Source of the DNA: Flavihumibacter profundi
GTDB lineage: Bacteria > Bacteroidota > Bacteroidia > Chitinophagales > Chitinophagaceae
Direction of reading: 5' to 3'
Assembly (NCBI RefSeq): GCF_020076305.1
Contig: NZ_JAIQXE010000001.1
Span: forward strand, 496,001-560,000
DNA: 64,000 nt
Shown in pieces: positions 8,709-17,802 of the stretch. Position numbers and translations under genes: made by a program. The notes below the pieces were generated by a model. The model did no database searches. It saw only the letters and a list, made by a program, of their open reading frames with translations, and was not told the DNA's origin. The first letter of the stretch is position 1. Every line of letters begins with the position of its first letter.

Positions 8709-9869
8709 ATGAACCGAAAACTACGCATGGGCATGATCGGTGGGGGTAATGATGCCTTCATTGGAGCTATTCACCGGCATGCAGCATTTATTGACGGGAA
8801 AATTGAATTGGTTTGTGGTGCCCTGAGCATTAACAAAGACATTGCCCTTGAGAGTGGCCGTTCCTTGTTCCTACCCGCAGATAGAACATACACGACTTTT
8901 GAAGAGATGCTGGAGAAAGAATCGACACTGCCGGCCGAAGTAAGGATGGATTTCGTGACCATCGTTACCCCCAATTTCGCGCATTTTGCCCCGGCAATGA
9001 TGGCCCTGGAAAAAGGCTTTCACGTAGTGATCGAAAAGCCAATCACCCTTAACCTGGATCAGGCCCTGGCGCTGGATAAAAAAGTTAAGGAAACCGGGCT
9101 GATCCTTTGCCTTACCCATACTTATACAGGTTACCCGATGGTTAAGGAAGCAAAGGAAATGATTAAGAAGGGCGCCCTTGGTAAGGTGCGCAAAGTTTAC
9201 GTAGAGTACAAGCAAGGCTGGTTATCCAGGCTTACAGAAAGGGAAGGGAATGCGCAGGCTGCATGGCGCACAGATCCTTCCAAATCCGGAAAGAGCGGGG
9301 TAATGGGCGATATTGGTACCCACGCTTTTAACCTCTCAGAATATATAAGCGGATTACAGGTATCTGAACTTTGCGCCAGTCTTAATACCGTGGTAGATGG
9401 ACGCGCTTTGGATGATGATGGGGCTGTTTTGCTCAGGTTCAACAATGGGGCAACAGGTGTACTGATGGCTACCCAGATAGCTGCCGGTGAAGAAAATAAT
9501 TTATCGATCCGCATCTATGGAGAGAAAGGTGGTATCGAATGGCACCAGCAGGAACCCAATTCACTGGTAGTGAAATGGCTGGATAAACCGGCTGAAACTT
9601 ATCGTGCAGGTTCTGGTTACCTTAGTGCCATCGCAAAGCAAAACCAGCGGACACCCGGTGGTCACCCTGAAGGTTACCTGGAAGCTTTTGCCAACCTGTA
9701 CCGGAATTTCTCGGCAACACTGGCAGCAAGGCTGGATGGCGGTTCTGTAAACACAGATATCGTTGAATTCCCTTCTGTTACCGAAGGTATCAGGGGTATG
9801 GCCTTTATTGACAATGTAGTGAATAGCCATTTGAGCACAGATAAATGGGTGACTTATTCAATAGGATAG
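8709..9869 (+). CDS. Gfo/Idh/MocA family NAD(P)-dependent oxidoreductase
   Basis: A 386-residue enzyme. The N-terminal Rossmann fold starts with GMIGGGNDAFIG; the signature EKP (VVIEKPITL) is at about residue 112 and carries the conserved Lys. The C-terminal alpha/beta domain includes GDIGTHAFNL, with the catalytic-region His typical of the family. Members oxidise or epimerise sugars, inositols and related polyols using NAD(P). Closest in feel to sugar dehydrogenases with the GGHPEGYLEAFANLY block, but the substrate cannot be assigned. It is a single gene converging on the rfaE2 operon, with 10 nt between the stops. Confidence 0.88.
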   Translation: MNRKLRMGMIGGGNDAFIGAIHRHAAFIDGKIELVCGALSINKDIALESGRSLFLPADRTYTTFEEMLEKESTLPAEVRMDFVTIVTPNFAHFAPAMMALEKGFHVVIEKPITLNLDQALALDKKVKETGLILCLTHTYTGYPMVKEAKEMIKKGALGKVRKVYVEYKQGWLSRLTEREGNAQAAWRTDPSKSGKSGVMGDIGTHAFNLSEYISGLQVSELCASLNTVVDGRALDDDGAVLLRFNNGATGVLMATQIAAGEENNLSIRIYGEKGGIEWHQQEPNSLVVKWLDKPAETYRAGSGYLSAIAKQNQRTPGGHPEGYLEAFANLYRNFSATLAARLDGGSVNTDIVEFPSVTEGIRGMAFIDNVVNSHLSTDKWVTYSIG

Positions 9870-9879
9870 TATTCAATTT

Positions 9880-10377
9880 TTAATGCGTTTCGCGCATCCG
9901 GCTGATTATCCCCGTCGTGGAAAATCCTTCTACGATGGGGTTAATCACCACCTGTCCGCCGTTGGCAATTACTTCTTTATGTCCTACGACTTCTTCCACC
10001 CGGTAATCACCGCCTTTCACAAGCACGTCCGGTAAAATGGTTGTAATCAGGTTATAAGGCGTGTCTTCATCAAAAATAATTACGGCATCAACCATGATCA
10101 TTGAAGCCAACAGTATTGCGCGGCTGTCCTGGTCATTGATTGGCCGCTCCGGCCCTTTATTCAGGCGCTTGACCGAAGCATCTGAATTAACCCCTACAAC
10201 CAGGACATCTCCTTCCTGGGCTGCCTGGGAAAGGGAGTAAATATGTCCCTGGTGCAGTATATCAAAAACGCCATTCGTAAAAGAGATTTTCTTACCAAGG
10301 AACTTCCACACTTCAACAGCATGTTTTAAACTGTTCAGGGAATGTATTTTTTTTGGAATAATGGCTGCATTTCTCAT
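9880..10377 (-). CDS. rfaE2: D-glycero-beta-D-manno-heptose 1-phosphate adenylyltransferase
   Basis: A 165-residue nucleotidyltransferase of the cytidylyltransferase superfamily. FTNGVFDILHQGH contains the HxGH nucleotide-binding motif; VVGVNSDASVKRLNKGPERP and VLVKGGDYRVEEVVG are the family's substrate loops. It transfers AMP to heptose 1-phosphate in ADP-heptose synthesis for lipopolysaccharide core. This is the stand-alone C-terminal half of HldE; the kinase half is not in the window. It is the last gene of the leftward operon after the flippase-like gene (9 nt gap). Confidence 0.9.
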   Translation of the reverse strand: MRNAAIIPKKIHSLNSLKHAVEVWKFLGKKISFTNGVFDILHQGHIYSLSQAAQEGDVLVVGVNSDASVKRLNKGPERPINDQDSRAILLASMIMVDAVIIFDEDTPYNLITTILPDVLVKGGDYRVEEVVGHKEVIANGGQVVINPIVEGFSTTGIISRMRETH

Positions 10378-10386
10378 GGTAAATAA

Positions 10387-11442
10387 TTATGAAAAGTTAG
10401 GGGTAGTAGAGTCGGCTTTTGTTATTGGTGAAATTGCCTTTTTTCGGTTAACCACGGGAAGTAACAACATTGAAAGGCCGCCTGCAAACAACACAAGGAA
10501 GAATTGTGCCAGCCACAATATCCAGCCAAAAGCCTTACCAATATTTTCACCTAATCCATACAGCATCATTGTTTCCTGGACCAGTATCGGATATGCGCCG
10601 ATACCTCCCTGTGTAACGATCATGCCCACACTGCCTAATGATAATACTGAAAAGGATGGGAGCCATCCAAAGATACTGGTGGCTTCCATAGCATAAAATC
10701 CCAGTTTGATGGCCGCCAGGTATAAGAACCAGATAAAAGCCGAATGAAAGAAAAACCAACCTTTTTTCCGGACATTCCTCACACTGGTTAATCCTTCCCA
10801 GATGCCTTTTGCCAGTTCTTTTATTTTATGGATAAATTTATTATGGGAGAATTTTTTGAGGATGTACCAGCCTGCATAAACCAGGATTAATAATATAAAA
10901 CCAACTATTATAAGTTTGGTATAATTGGTTTCCCCACTATCTCCCTGCATAATTTTCCTGACCATATTGCCTGCGAATTGCCCGATGGTATCAATTTGTG
11001 AAAATATGGTGATCATAAAAATTAGGACCAGGCAAATAAGGTCAAAAGCCCTTTCGGCTACAATGGTTCCTATCAGTTTATCAGCGGGGATTTTTTCATA
11101 CCGGGCTAGCAGGGTGCATTTCAATACTTCGCCAAGGCGGGGAACTGCAAGGTTGGCCAGGTATCCTATCAAAACTGCAAGATAAGTATTGGTAATGTTG
11201 GGTTTATAGCCCATTGGTTCCATTAAAATCCGCCACCTGATGGCCCTGCTGAAATGACTGACTAATAACGCAACAGTAACCGGAACCAGGAGCCAGTAGT
11301 TGGCACCTTTCATTGAGGCTTTCATTTCGAGCCAGTCATGGTGCTCAATTTTACCTATGCTCCACCAGACTAAAAAGATGCCCAGCCCCAGGAAGAATAT
11401 ATATTGTAAAAGGCTGCTGATCTTTTTGTTCATACAAAGCAA
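10387..11442 (-). CDS. Lysylphosphatidylglycerol-synthase-type flippase-like membrane protein
   Basis: A 351-residue integral membrane protein with about eight hydrophobic segments. It shows the YbhN/LPG-synthase transmembrane-domain pattern: SHFSRAIRWRILMEPMG near residue 65, NLAVPRLGEVLKCTLLARYEKIP near 97-120, and GSVGMIVTQGGIGAYPILVQE near 272-292. Such proteins often act as lipid or glycolipid flippases. An in-frame ATG three codons later (MNKKISS) may be the true start. It sits 42 nt after panD and 9 nt before rfaE2, so an envelope role fits with the heptose gene. Confidence 0.82.
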   Translation of the reverse strand: MLCMNKKISSLLQYIFFLGLGIFLVWWSIGKIEHHDWLEMKASMKGANYWLLVPVTVALLVSHFSRAIRWRILMEPMGYKPNITNTYLAVLIGYLANLAVPRLGEVLKCTLLARYEKIPADKLIGTIVAERAFDLICLVLIFMITIFSQIDTIGQFAGNMVRKIMQGDSGETNYTKLIIVGFILLILVYAGWYILKKFSHNKFIHKIKELAKGIWEGLTSVRNVRKKGWFFFHSAFIWFLYLAAIKLGFYAMEATSIFGWLPSFSVLSLGSVGMIVTQGGIGAYPILVQETMMLYGLGENIGKAFGWILWLAQFFLVLFAGGLSMLLLPVVNRKKAISPITKADSTTPNFS

Positions 11443-11484
11443 TTATTTGCATGGTAAAGATAGCTTACCAGATTGCATTGTAGC

Positions 11485-11829
11485 TTATAATGTATTACCT
11501 TCTTTGGGAAAGACCACCGTGGGCTGGAATTTTTTTGCGGCTTCAAATTCCATACGGGCATATGAAATAATGATGACAATGTCACCAGTGGCACCCGAGC
11601 GTGCAGCTGGTCCGTTCAGGCAGCAAACGCCGGAGCCACGCCTCCCTTTAATCAGGTAGGTTTCAATACGGGAGCCATTATTGACATTAACTACCTGGAT
11701 TTTTTCATATTCAATCATATTGGCTGCATCCATCAGGTTTTCGTCCAGGGTCAGGCTCCCGATATAATTAAGGTTTGCCTCTGTTATTGCCGCACGATGC
11801 ACTTTTGATTTCAGGATTTCAATATCCAT
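11485..11829 (-). CDS. panD: Aspartate 1-decarboxylase precursor
   Basis: A 114-residue pyruvoyl enzyme that decarboxylates L-aspartate to beta-alanine for pantothenate. The self-cleavage site Gly24-Ser25 ([10 protein letters not shown]) is intact; Ser25 becomes the pyruvoyl group. The substrate-site Lys9, [11 protein letters not shown] and LNGPAARSG blocks are present. It lies 16 nt downstream of panC, so the two make the two substrates' last steps of pantothenate in one transcript. Confidence 0.95.
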   Translation of the reverse strand: MDIEILKSKVHRAAITEANLNYIGSLTLDENLMDAANMIEYEKIQVVNVNNGSRIETYLIKGRRGSGVCCLNGPAARSGATGDIVIIISYARMEFEAAKKFQPTVVFPKEGNTL

Positions 11830-11845
11830 TGTACTGCATTTAAAA

Positions 11846-12700
11846 CTATTTTATGGCCGGTATTATCATATTATCGATCAGCCTTACTTCATTCAGGTAA
11901 GCTGCAGCCAGGGCTACCATTGGTGTTTGGCCATCCCATTCTTCCGGTACTTCCAGCGTTCCTGCATCGGCTATCGCTACATAATCTACTTTAAACCCCT
12001 GTTCTGACAAGGCTTGTTCAGCAGCTGAAGAAATAGGTTGTAATGGTCCGGGCTGAGCCGATTGGCATATCCTTTTGAGGATAATAGAAATAGCCACAGC
12101 CTGCTTTCTTTCTGTCGGGTTAAGCCGCAAATTGCGACTGCTCATGGCTAATCCATCGGCTTCCCTTAGGGTTTCACAGATATGAAGACTTGTCGCCTTA
12201 CCGGTTAATTTCAAAAGTTTCCCGATGACCAAACATTGCTGGTAGTCTTTCTGGCCCATATACAGGTTATCGGGTTTTATGATGTCCAGCAGCCGGTTCA
12301 TTACCTGGCATACACCCTGGAAATGCCCGGGCCGGTAGCGGCCCTCAAGGACAGATTCCAGTACCCCAAGGTCGTATTGTTCCAGGTTGTTGGTCCCGTC
12401 GGGGTAAATTTCAGTAGCCAGGGGCAAAAAGAGGATGTCAACCCCAAGATTCTCTAATAATTCGATGTCTTTATCAATGGTTACCGGGTATTTTTCAAAG
12501 TCCTTTGGATCGTTAAACTGGGTTGGGTTAATAAATATGCTGCAAACGGTACAGTTGTTCCCTTTTTTTGAAGCTTCCAGCAGCGATAAATGGCCCTGGT
12601 GGAGGGCGCCCATAGTGGGCACAAACCCTATCGTTTTACCGGTTGCAGATGACTGTCGTAGATGCTGGACTAATGCTGAAGCAGATTTGATTAGGATCAT
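11846..12700 (-). CDS. panC: Pantothenate synthetase
   Basis: A 284-residue ATP-dependent ligase joining pantoate and beta-alanine. Motifs: [15 protein letters not shown] (the ATP-binding HxGH), [40 protein letters not shown] and [10 protein letters not shown], all as in the PanC family. Full length for the family. It is the first gene of the leftward panC-panD-flippase-rfaE2 operon and diverges from the starch-synthase-like gene, with a 99-nt shared promoter gap. Confidence 0.95.
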   Translation of the reverse strand: MILIKSASALVQHLRQSSATGKTIGFVPTMGALHQGHLSLLEASKKGNNCTVCSIFINPTQFNDPKDFEKYPVTIDKDIELLENLGVDILFLPLATEIYPDGTNNLEQYDLGVLESVLEGRYRPGHFQGVCQVMNRLLDIIKPDNLYMGQKDYQQCLVIGKLLKLTGKATSLHICETLREADGLAMSSRNLRLNPTERKQAVAISIILKRICQSAQPGPLQPISSAAEQALSEQGFKVDYVAIADAGTLEVPEEWDGQTPMVALAAAYLNEVRLIDNMIIPAIK

Positions 12701-12738
12701 GAAAAGCGTGTTTTGGCCGGTTTTGTCTTAAAATATAC

Positions 12739-12746
12739 TAACTTCG
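12739..12746 (+). promoter_or_regulatory. Probable -7 element for the starch-synthase-like gene
   Basis: TAACTTCG followed by C, a one-base variant of TAnnTTTG, lies 53 nt before the ATG at 12800 and just outside panC. Confidence 0.35.
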
Positions 12747-12799
12747 CAAACTTATTGTTTGAAAATTCAGTTCCATTTTCACCAATTGTAACCGATAAA

Positions 12800-13612
12800 A
12801 TGTCAACAAAGAAAAGAATTTTATTCATTGCCAACGAAATGTCGCCTTACCTGGAACTAACCGAGTTTTCGGAAATCGTTAACCGGCTGGCGATTAAATC
12901 AAATGACAATGGTTTTGAAGTGCGTTGCATTATGCCCCGTTTTGGCACTATCAACGAACGCCGTCATCGTTTGCATGAGGTAGTCCGCTTATCCGGTATC
13001 AATGTTTCAGTTGATAATGACGACTTCCCCCTGCAGATAAAAGTGGCTTCGCTTCCGAATGCGCGGTTACAGGTATATTTTCTCGATAATGAAGACCTCT
13101 TCAAGCGCAAGTTTGTTTTTCATGATGAAAAAGAGGAATGGTTTGAGGATAATAGTTTGCGTACCATATTCTTTTGCAAAGGAGCACTCGAAACGGTGAA
13201 AAAATTCGGTTGGCCACCAGACATCATTCATTGCAGTGGCTGGATGACGAGCCTGATACCCTTGTATTTGAAGACTGCTTATAAGAAAGAACCTGTATTT
13301 GGTCATAGCAAAGTGGTCTATACCCTTGGCCAGAATAGCTTTAAAGAAAAGATGGGTCCCGACTTCCTGAAACAGGCTGCAATACATGCCAACATTAAGG
13401 AAAAGGACCTCGAACCCTTTAAGGAAGGAACTAACCTGGCAATGTTCCGCGGTGGGGCAACCTATGCTGATGCGATTACATTTGGCGCAGAAAAAGTAGA
13501 TAAAAAACTTACTGATGAATTTGCGAAAGTTAAAGGCAAGAAGATTTTGGCCTACAATGCAGAGTCTGATTTAACAGACTATTTACAACTGTATACCGAC
13601 CTTGCGAAGTAG
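12800..13612 (+). CDS. Half-length glycogen/starch synthase-like protein (GT5 N-domain)
   Basis: 270 residues from the ATG at 12800 (MSTKKRILFIANEMSP); an upstream in-frame ATG at 12713 gives an unlikely leader that overlaps the promoter. The sequence follows the N-terminal Rossmann domain of GT5 glycogen synthases (IANEMSPYLELTEFSEIV, EVRCIMPRFGTINERR, PPDIIHCSGWMTSLIPLYL). The ADP-glucose-binding KxGGL loop is absent (ELTEFSE in its place) and the whole C-terminal catalytic half is missing, so synthase activity is unlikely. The same short gene beside panC and a DUF4270 gene is, as I recall, common in this phylum. Probably a binding or regulatory protein. Confidence 0.78.
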   Translation: MSTKKRILFIANEMSPYLELTEFSEIVNRLAIKSNDNGFEVRCIMPRFGTINERRHRLHEVVRLSGINVSVDNDDFPLQIKVASLPNARLQVYFLDNEDLFKRKFVFHDEKEEWFEDNSLRTIFFCKGALETVKKFGWPPDIIHCSGWMTSLIPLYLKTAYKKEPVFGHSKVVYTLGQNSFKEKMGPDFLKQAAIHANIKEKDLEPFKEGTNLAMFRGGATYADAITFGAEKVDKKLTDEFAKVKGKKILAYNAESDLTDYLQLYTDLAK

Positions 13613-13659
13613 TGAATTTTTCCTGTCCAACTATTTTAGACTAATTAACCAGTTTGTTT

Positions 13660-15075
13660 GTGAAGAAACTTCTGTATAGCCTTTCTATTATATTTTCTAT
13701 TGTACTGTATACTTCCTCCTGTACCAAGATAAGGACAACAGAATTGGCTGTCGACCTGATTCCCGCGGTAGATAACATGAGTGTTTTTGATACAACACTG
13801 GAAATCACTACCGAGCTGTATTCCCTTCCAGACAGTACCCGCATTCTTTATTCGGCAGACCATGCAATAGGTATAATGGAAGATCCTTCCTTCGGTACAA
13901 CTAATGCTGAAGCTTACGTGCAAATGCAGCCCCAGTTATTTGGTAGTTACCCTTTTGGATCCTCCAGTGATAGTATTATAGGGCTTGATTCTCTTATATT
14001 ATCACTCCATTACACCTCTCTATACGGTGATTCCAATGCTGTACAATCACTTAAGGTATATGAAATAGACCAGTCTTCTGATTTCAGGGATTCCTCTTTG
14101 GGTTACCTGATTAGCCATCCTCCTTTCCAGGTTTCAGGCCTGGTGGGACAAAAGGATAACCTGTTATTCAGTACACTCAATGACAGTATTGCATACCTGA
14201 AAGTAAAGGACACGGTTAAAACTGTAAATGAATTACGCATTCCCATTTCCAATAGTCTAGGTTTAAAACTCATGTACCTTGATACTTCCTATTATAAATC
14301 AGATACTTTATTCAATTCACAGTTTAAGGGTTTTGCTATAAGGCCCGATGCCGGGTCTGCCTTTAAAAGGGCACTCGCTTATGTTAACTTTTATAATGCA
14401 GGAACCCGTTTGCGTTTTCATTACCGCAAGATCAAAAACGGGGTTGCTGATACTACTACTACGGATTTCGTTTTCCGTAATTATGCTAATGCCAACCTGG
14501 TGAACCGCGATATTTCAGGAAGCCCATATGCTTCCAAACTGCAGAATGGATCATCCAACCAGGAAGAGCTTTACCTGCAGACTTCACCAGGGTCATACGC
14601 ATTGCTTAAAATACCAGCACTGGCTAGCTTAAGTAACAGGTTGATTTATAAAGCAACCCTGATTGCAGACCGACTGCCAGGTGTGGAGGATAATTATTTC
14701 ACTGAGCCTTCCCTGTTGTTCCTCGATGCAATTGATAGTGCCAACAACCGGTATTATACCATCCCTAATTCATTCATACGTGATGATAATTCCGGATTGG
14801 GTTATACCCCGTCTATTTTTGGAGGATACCTGAAGACAGATAAGTATGAATTTGACTTGGCCCGTTATGTACAGGGTATTGTAAGCAAAGGGCAAACTTC
14901 ATATTCCCTAAGGCTTTATGCACCTTATATTACTATTCCAACTTTAGCCGGCACCACTGATATTACCCGGGTTTTAAGGTTGAATCCACCAATTGCCAGT
15001 GGAAGGGTAATAGTCGGAGGCGGGGCCCACGCAACGAAAAAATTGCGCCTGTATATTATTTATTCCAAAATTTAA
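13660..15075 (+). CDS. DUF4270 family lipoprotein
   Basis: About 471 residues from a GTG start at 13660, which gives a normal basic N-terminus ([11 protein letters not shown]) and a lipobox ending TSSC near residue 21; a TTG two codons earlier is the alternative. Beta-rich, with [18 protein letters not shown], the paired 'DLIP...[10 protein letters not shown]' block and a C-terminal [11 protein letters not shown] segment characteristic of DUF4270, a phylum-specific envelope family. No catalytic residues seen. Likely anchored in the outer membrane. It follows the starch-synthase-like gene by 47 nt. Confidence 0.8.
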   Translation: MKKLLYSLSIIFSIVLYTSSCTKIRTTELAVDLIPAVDNMSVFDTTLEITTELYSLPDSTRILYSADHAIGIMEDPSFGTTNAEAYVQMQPQLFGSYPFGSSSDSIIGLDSLILSLHYTSLYGDSNAVQSLKVYEIDQSSDFRDSSLGYLISHPPFQVSGLVGQKDNLLFSTLNDSIAYLKVKDTVKTVNELRIPISNSLGLKLMYLDTSYYKSDTLFNSQFKGFAIRPDAGSAFKRALAYVNFYNAGTRLRFHYRKIKNGVADTTTTDFVFRNYANANLVNRDISGSPYASKLQNGSSNQEELYLQTSPGSYALLKIPALASLSNRLIYKATLIADRLPGVEDNYFTEPSLLFLDAIDSANNRYYTIPNSFIRDDNSGLGYTPSIFGGYLKTDKYEFDLARYVQGIVSKGQTSYSLRLYAPYITIPTLAGTTDITRVLRLNPPIASGRVIVGGGAHATKKLRLYIIYSKI

Positions 15076-15085
15076 CGGGCCAACC

Positions 15086-15093
15086 TATATTTG
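15086..15093 (+). promoter_or_regulatory. Probable -7 element of the metK promoter
   Basis: TATATTTG followed by CC fits TAnnTTTG and lies 23 nt before the metK ATG. The leader this implies is too short for a SAM riboswitch, and none is seen. Confidence 0.5.
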
Positions 15094-15116
15094 CCCCGAA
15101 ATTTAAACTGACTTAC

Positions 15117-16370
15117 ATGCCTTATTTGTTTACATCAGAAAGCGTTTCTGAAGGTCATCCAGACAAAGTTGCTGACCAGATTTCAGACGCATTGATTGAT
15201 AACTTCCTTGCTTTTGACCCTAATTCAAAGGTGGCCTGTGAAACGCTGGTTACCACAGGACAGGTTGTTTTGGCCGGGGAAGTAAAGTCTAAAGCTTATC
15301 TCGATGTACAGGAAATAGCCCGTGGTGTAATCCGTAAAATAGGATATACCAAAAGTGAATACATGTTTGAAGCCAATTCCTGTGGTGTTTTATCGGCTAT
15401 CCATGAGCAATCTGCTGATATCAACCAGGGTGTTGACCGTAAAACAAAAGAAGAACAGGGGGCTGGTGACCAGGGGATGATGTTTGGTTATGCAACCAAT
15501 GAAACAGAAGATTACATGCCTTTGGCATTGGACCTGGCACATAAGCTGTTGCAGGAACTGGCCGCACTGAGAAGGGAAAATAAGCAAATTAAATACCTTA
15601 GGCCCGATGCGAAAAGCCAGGTAACACTGGAATACAATGACCATAATGTTCCGGTTCGTATTGATGCTATCGTTATTTCTACCCAGCACGATGATTTTGA
15701 TACTGAATCAAAAATGCTGGCAAAGATTAAAAGCGATATCATCGAAATCCTGGTACCCCGAATTAAAACAAAATACAGGAAATACGCCAAGCTGTTTAGC
15801 GATAAGATCAAATACCATATCAACCCCACAGGGAAATTTGTTATCGGTGGTCCGCATGGCGATACCGGTTTAACCGGACGGAAGATCATTGTTGATACTT
15901 ATGGTGGGAAAGGGGCACATGGCGGTGGCGCTTTTAGTGGGAAAGATCCTTCAAAAGTGGACAGGTCCGCTGCTTATGCAACACGCCATATCGCCAAAAA
16001 CCTGGTAGCTGCCGGGGTTTGTGATGAGGTATTGGTACAGGTATCTTATGCTATCGGTGTAGCGCAACCGATGGGTATTTATGTTAATACTTATGGCACA
16101 GCCAAGGTTGACCTTTCAGACGGCGAAATTGCCAGGCTGGTTGAAGGGATTTTTGATATGCGCCCGTATTTTATTGAACAGCGCTTGAAACTGCGTACGC
16201 CTATTTATTCCGAAACTGCAGCCTATGGCCATATGGGCCGTAAACCGCAGATTGTGGAAAAGGAATTCAAATCACCTGATGGAAAAATCGTCAGGAAAAA
16301 AGTGGAATTGTTCACCTGGGAAAAGCTGGACTATGTTCCAAAGGTTAAAAAGGCCTTTGGTCTTAAATAA
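15117..16370 (+). CDS. metK: S-adenosylmethionine synthetase
   Basis: A 417-residue enzyme making S-adenosylmethionine from methionine and ATP. Signatures: [21 protein letters not shown] (ATP site), [15 protein letters not shown] (the GAGDQG hexapeptide), [21 protein letters not shown] and [19 protein letters not shown] (phosphate-binding loop). It is longer than the usual 385-400 residues because of an insert ([12 protein letters not shown]) and a charged tail, both seen in Bacteroidota homologues. Monocistronic: own promoter and terminator. Confidence 0.97.
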   Translation: MPYLFTSESVSEGHPDKVADQISDALIDNFLAFDPNSKVACETLVTTGQVVLAGEVKSKAYLDVQEIARGVIRKIGYTKSEYMFEANSCGVLSAIHEQSADINQGVDRKTKEEQGAGDQGMMFGYATNETEDYMPLALDLAHKLLQELAALRRENKQIKYLRPDAKSQVTLEYNDHNVPVRIDAIVISTQHDDFDTESKMLAKIKSDIIEILVPRIKTKYRKYAKLFSDKIKYHINPTGKFVIGGPHGDTGLTGRKIIVDTYGGKGAHGGGAFSGKDPSKVDRSAAYATRHIAKNLVAAGVCDEVLVQVSYAIGVAQPMGIYVNTYGTAKVDLSDGEIARLVEGIFDMRPYFIEQRLKLRTPIYSETAAYGHMGRKPQIVEKEFKSPDGKIVRKKVELFTWEKLDYVPKVKKAFGLK

Positions 16371-16377
16371 TAAAAAG

Positions 16378-16401
16378 AGCTACCACACGGTAGCTTTTTT
16401 G
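16378..16401 (+). terminator. Intrinsic terminator after metK
   Basis: A 7-bp stem AGCTACC/GGTAGCT with an ACAC loop (16378-16395) followed directly by a T run, 7 nt after the metK stop. Confidence 0.85.
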
Positions 16402-16428
16402 TTTCTGGGATGGCGTTAAACTCTTTCA

Positions 16429-16436
16429 TACTTTTG
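16429..16436 (+). promoter_or_regulatory. Probable -7 element of rlmB, implying a leaderless mRNA
   Basis: TACTTTTG followed by CGC fits TAnnTTTG. Only 4 nt separate it from the rlmB ATG, so a start point about 5-7 nt downstream would fall on or next to the start codon. Confidence 0.45.
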
Positions 16437-16440
16437 CGCA

Positions 16441-17208
16441 ATGAAAAATTTCCGCCAGCAACCACAGTCAAGGCCCAGGAAAAATACCCTGGTCATTGGC
16501 CGTCAGAAAGTAATCAGCGCTTTAAAGGAAGGAAAACAGCTGGAAAGGATTTACCTCGTGCAAACCGTGCATGGTCCGGAAATTGACGAGGTCAGGAAGC
16601 TGGCTGATCAACTTAACGTCCCCATTAATAAGGTTCCTGTTGAAAAACTGAACGGATTCAATATTACCGACCATGAAGGATGTGTAGCTGTAATTGCAAA
16701 GATTCAGTACCAGGACCTGCAGAATGTTATTTCACAGGTTACAGATGAAGGAGCCTCCCCATTATTTCTGATCCTCGACGGTGTTACAGATATCCGGAAT
16801 ATCGGAGCAATTGCGCGGACAGCTTTCTGCTGTGGTGTTCATGCCATTATAATTCCTGATAAAGGAGTTGGGGCACTCAATGAAGATGCCATCCAGACAT
16901 CAGCAGGAGCCCTGGAGAAAATAGCTGTTTGCAGGGTCAACAGCCTCATGAAAGCTGTAGATACCCTTCACCTGAATGGTATTAAGGTGTTCGCCAGCGA
17001 AATGACAGCCGAAATAAGCATTTTTGGTTGCAATTTTAAGGAACCTGTGGCCATTATAATGGGAAGCGAAGACAAGGGTATTTACCCTGCCTTATTGAAG
17101 ATTGCTGATACGCCTTTTCATATACCGATGGCTGGGAAATTTGAATCTTTAAATGTGTCTGTTGCTGCAGGAATGATCCTCTATGAGGTGATGCGGCAGC
17201 GTGTTTAA
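16441..17208 (+). CDS. rlmB: 23S rRNA (guanosine-2'-O-)-methyltransferase, SpoU/TrmH family
   Basis: A 255-residue SPOUT methyltransferase. An N-terminal substrate-binding domain (VIGRQKVISALKEGKQLERI) precedes the knotted catalytic domain with the three SpoU motifs: NIGAIARTAFCCGV, IMGSEDKGIYP and IPMAGKFESLNVSVAAGM. Family members methylate the ribose of G2251 in 23S rRNA with SAM; the adjacent upstream gene makes SAM. A few-residue difference from TrmH-type tRNA enzymes is possible, but the N-terminal domain favours RlmB. Its stop overlaps the convergent downstream gene by 4 nt. Confidence 0.88.
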   Translation: MKNFRQQPQSRPRKNTLVIGRQKVISALKEGKQLERIYLVQTVHGPEIDEVRKLADQLNVPINKVPVEKLNGFNITDHEGCVAVIAKIQYQDLQNVISQVTDEGASPLFLILDGVTDIRNIGAIARTAFCCGVHAIIIPDKGVGALNEDAIQTSAGALEKIAVCRVNSLMKAVDTLHLNGIKVFASEMTAEISIFGCNFKEPVAIIMGSEDKGIYPALLKIADTPFHIPMAGKFESLNVSVAAGMILYEVMRQRV

Positions 17209-17750
17209 TGCCGGATCATTGCTTTCTCTACTATTTCCTGGTAATGCAACTGGTAGTTTTCCTTTTTACCATTGATAATGAACTTCTTTTTGGTAAGGGC
17301 TCCAATAATGGTACCCAATCCTGCGCCAGTTAACAGTCCTGTTATACCACCCATGGCTGCTTTTTCCCCGGCTGTATAGGTTACATCAAACAAGCAACCT
17401 TCGCAAGGCTTATCATCTCCGCTGGCGAAGCCAATGATTATGCCAATTGTTGCACCAGCTATTCCGCCAATTATTGCACCTCTCCCAACATTTCCTTTGC
17501 GTCTTAATTGTATTTTGTTTACCTGTTCCGGGGTAAGTGTGTAAAGGTTTGTGAGAATTTTTGAATCGGGAGTTATGGTCAGGCTATTTTCTGTGGCCTC
17601 ATATAAAAAACCTTTTATGGTGGATCCGTCAGTTTTTTTAACATAAGCCGTGTGAACTTTGCCTTTATTCTGGGAACTGTCGGGACTTACCTGGGCAATT
17701 GTAATTGAACATAGCATGACAGCAAAGGAAAGGAGCTTAATCGATTTCAT
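17205..17750 (-). CDS. Exported glycine-zipper protein of unknown function
   Basis: A 181-residue protein with a signal peptide (MKSIKLLSFAVMLCSITIAQ). A short beta domain (KGKVHTAYVKKTDGSTIKGFLYEATENSL) resembles the SH3-like 'KTDGSxxxG' fold in small Bacteroidota envelope proteins. Two glycine-zipper helices follow (GAIIGGIAGATIGIIIGFASG and GGITGLLTGAGLGTIIGAL), separated by a loop with a CxxC pair (PCEGC). Probably inserts into or lines a membrane. It converges on rlmB, with a 4-nt overlap of the stop codons. Confidence 0.68.
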   Translation of the reverse strand: MKSIKLLSFAVMLCSITIAQVSPDSSQNKGKVHTAYVKKTDGSTIKGFLYEATENSLTITPDSKILTNLYTLTPEQVNKIQLRRKGNVGRGAIIGGIAGATIGIIIGFASGDDKPCEGCLFDVTYTAGEKAAMGGITGLLTGAGLGTIIGALTKKKFIINGKKENYQLHYQEIVEKAMIRH

Positions 17751-17802
17751 GTCTGTAGGTTTAAGTGTTTGCCTTTATAAATTTTACCTTATATTTAACA
17801 TA

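Noticed and set aside
15061-15117. SAM riboswitch upstream of metK
   Set aside because: The predicted leader is about 20 nt, too short for any known SAM aptamer.
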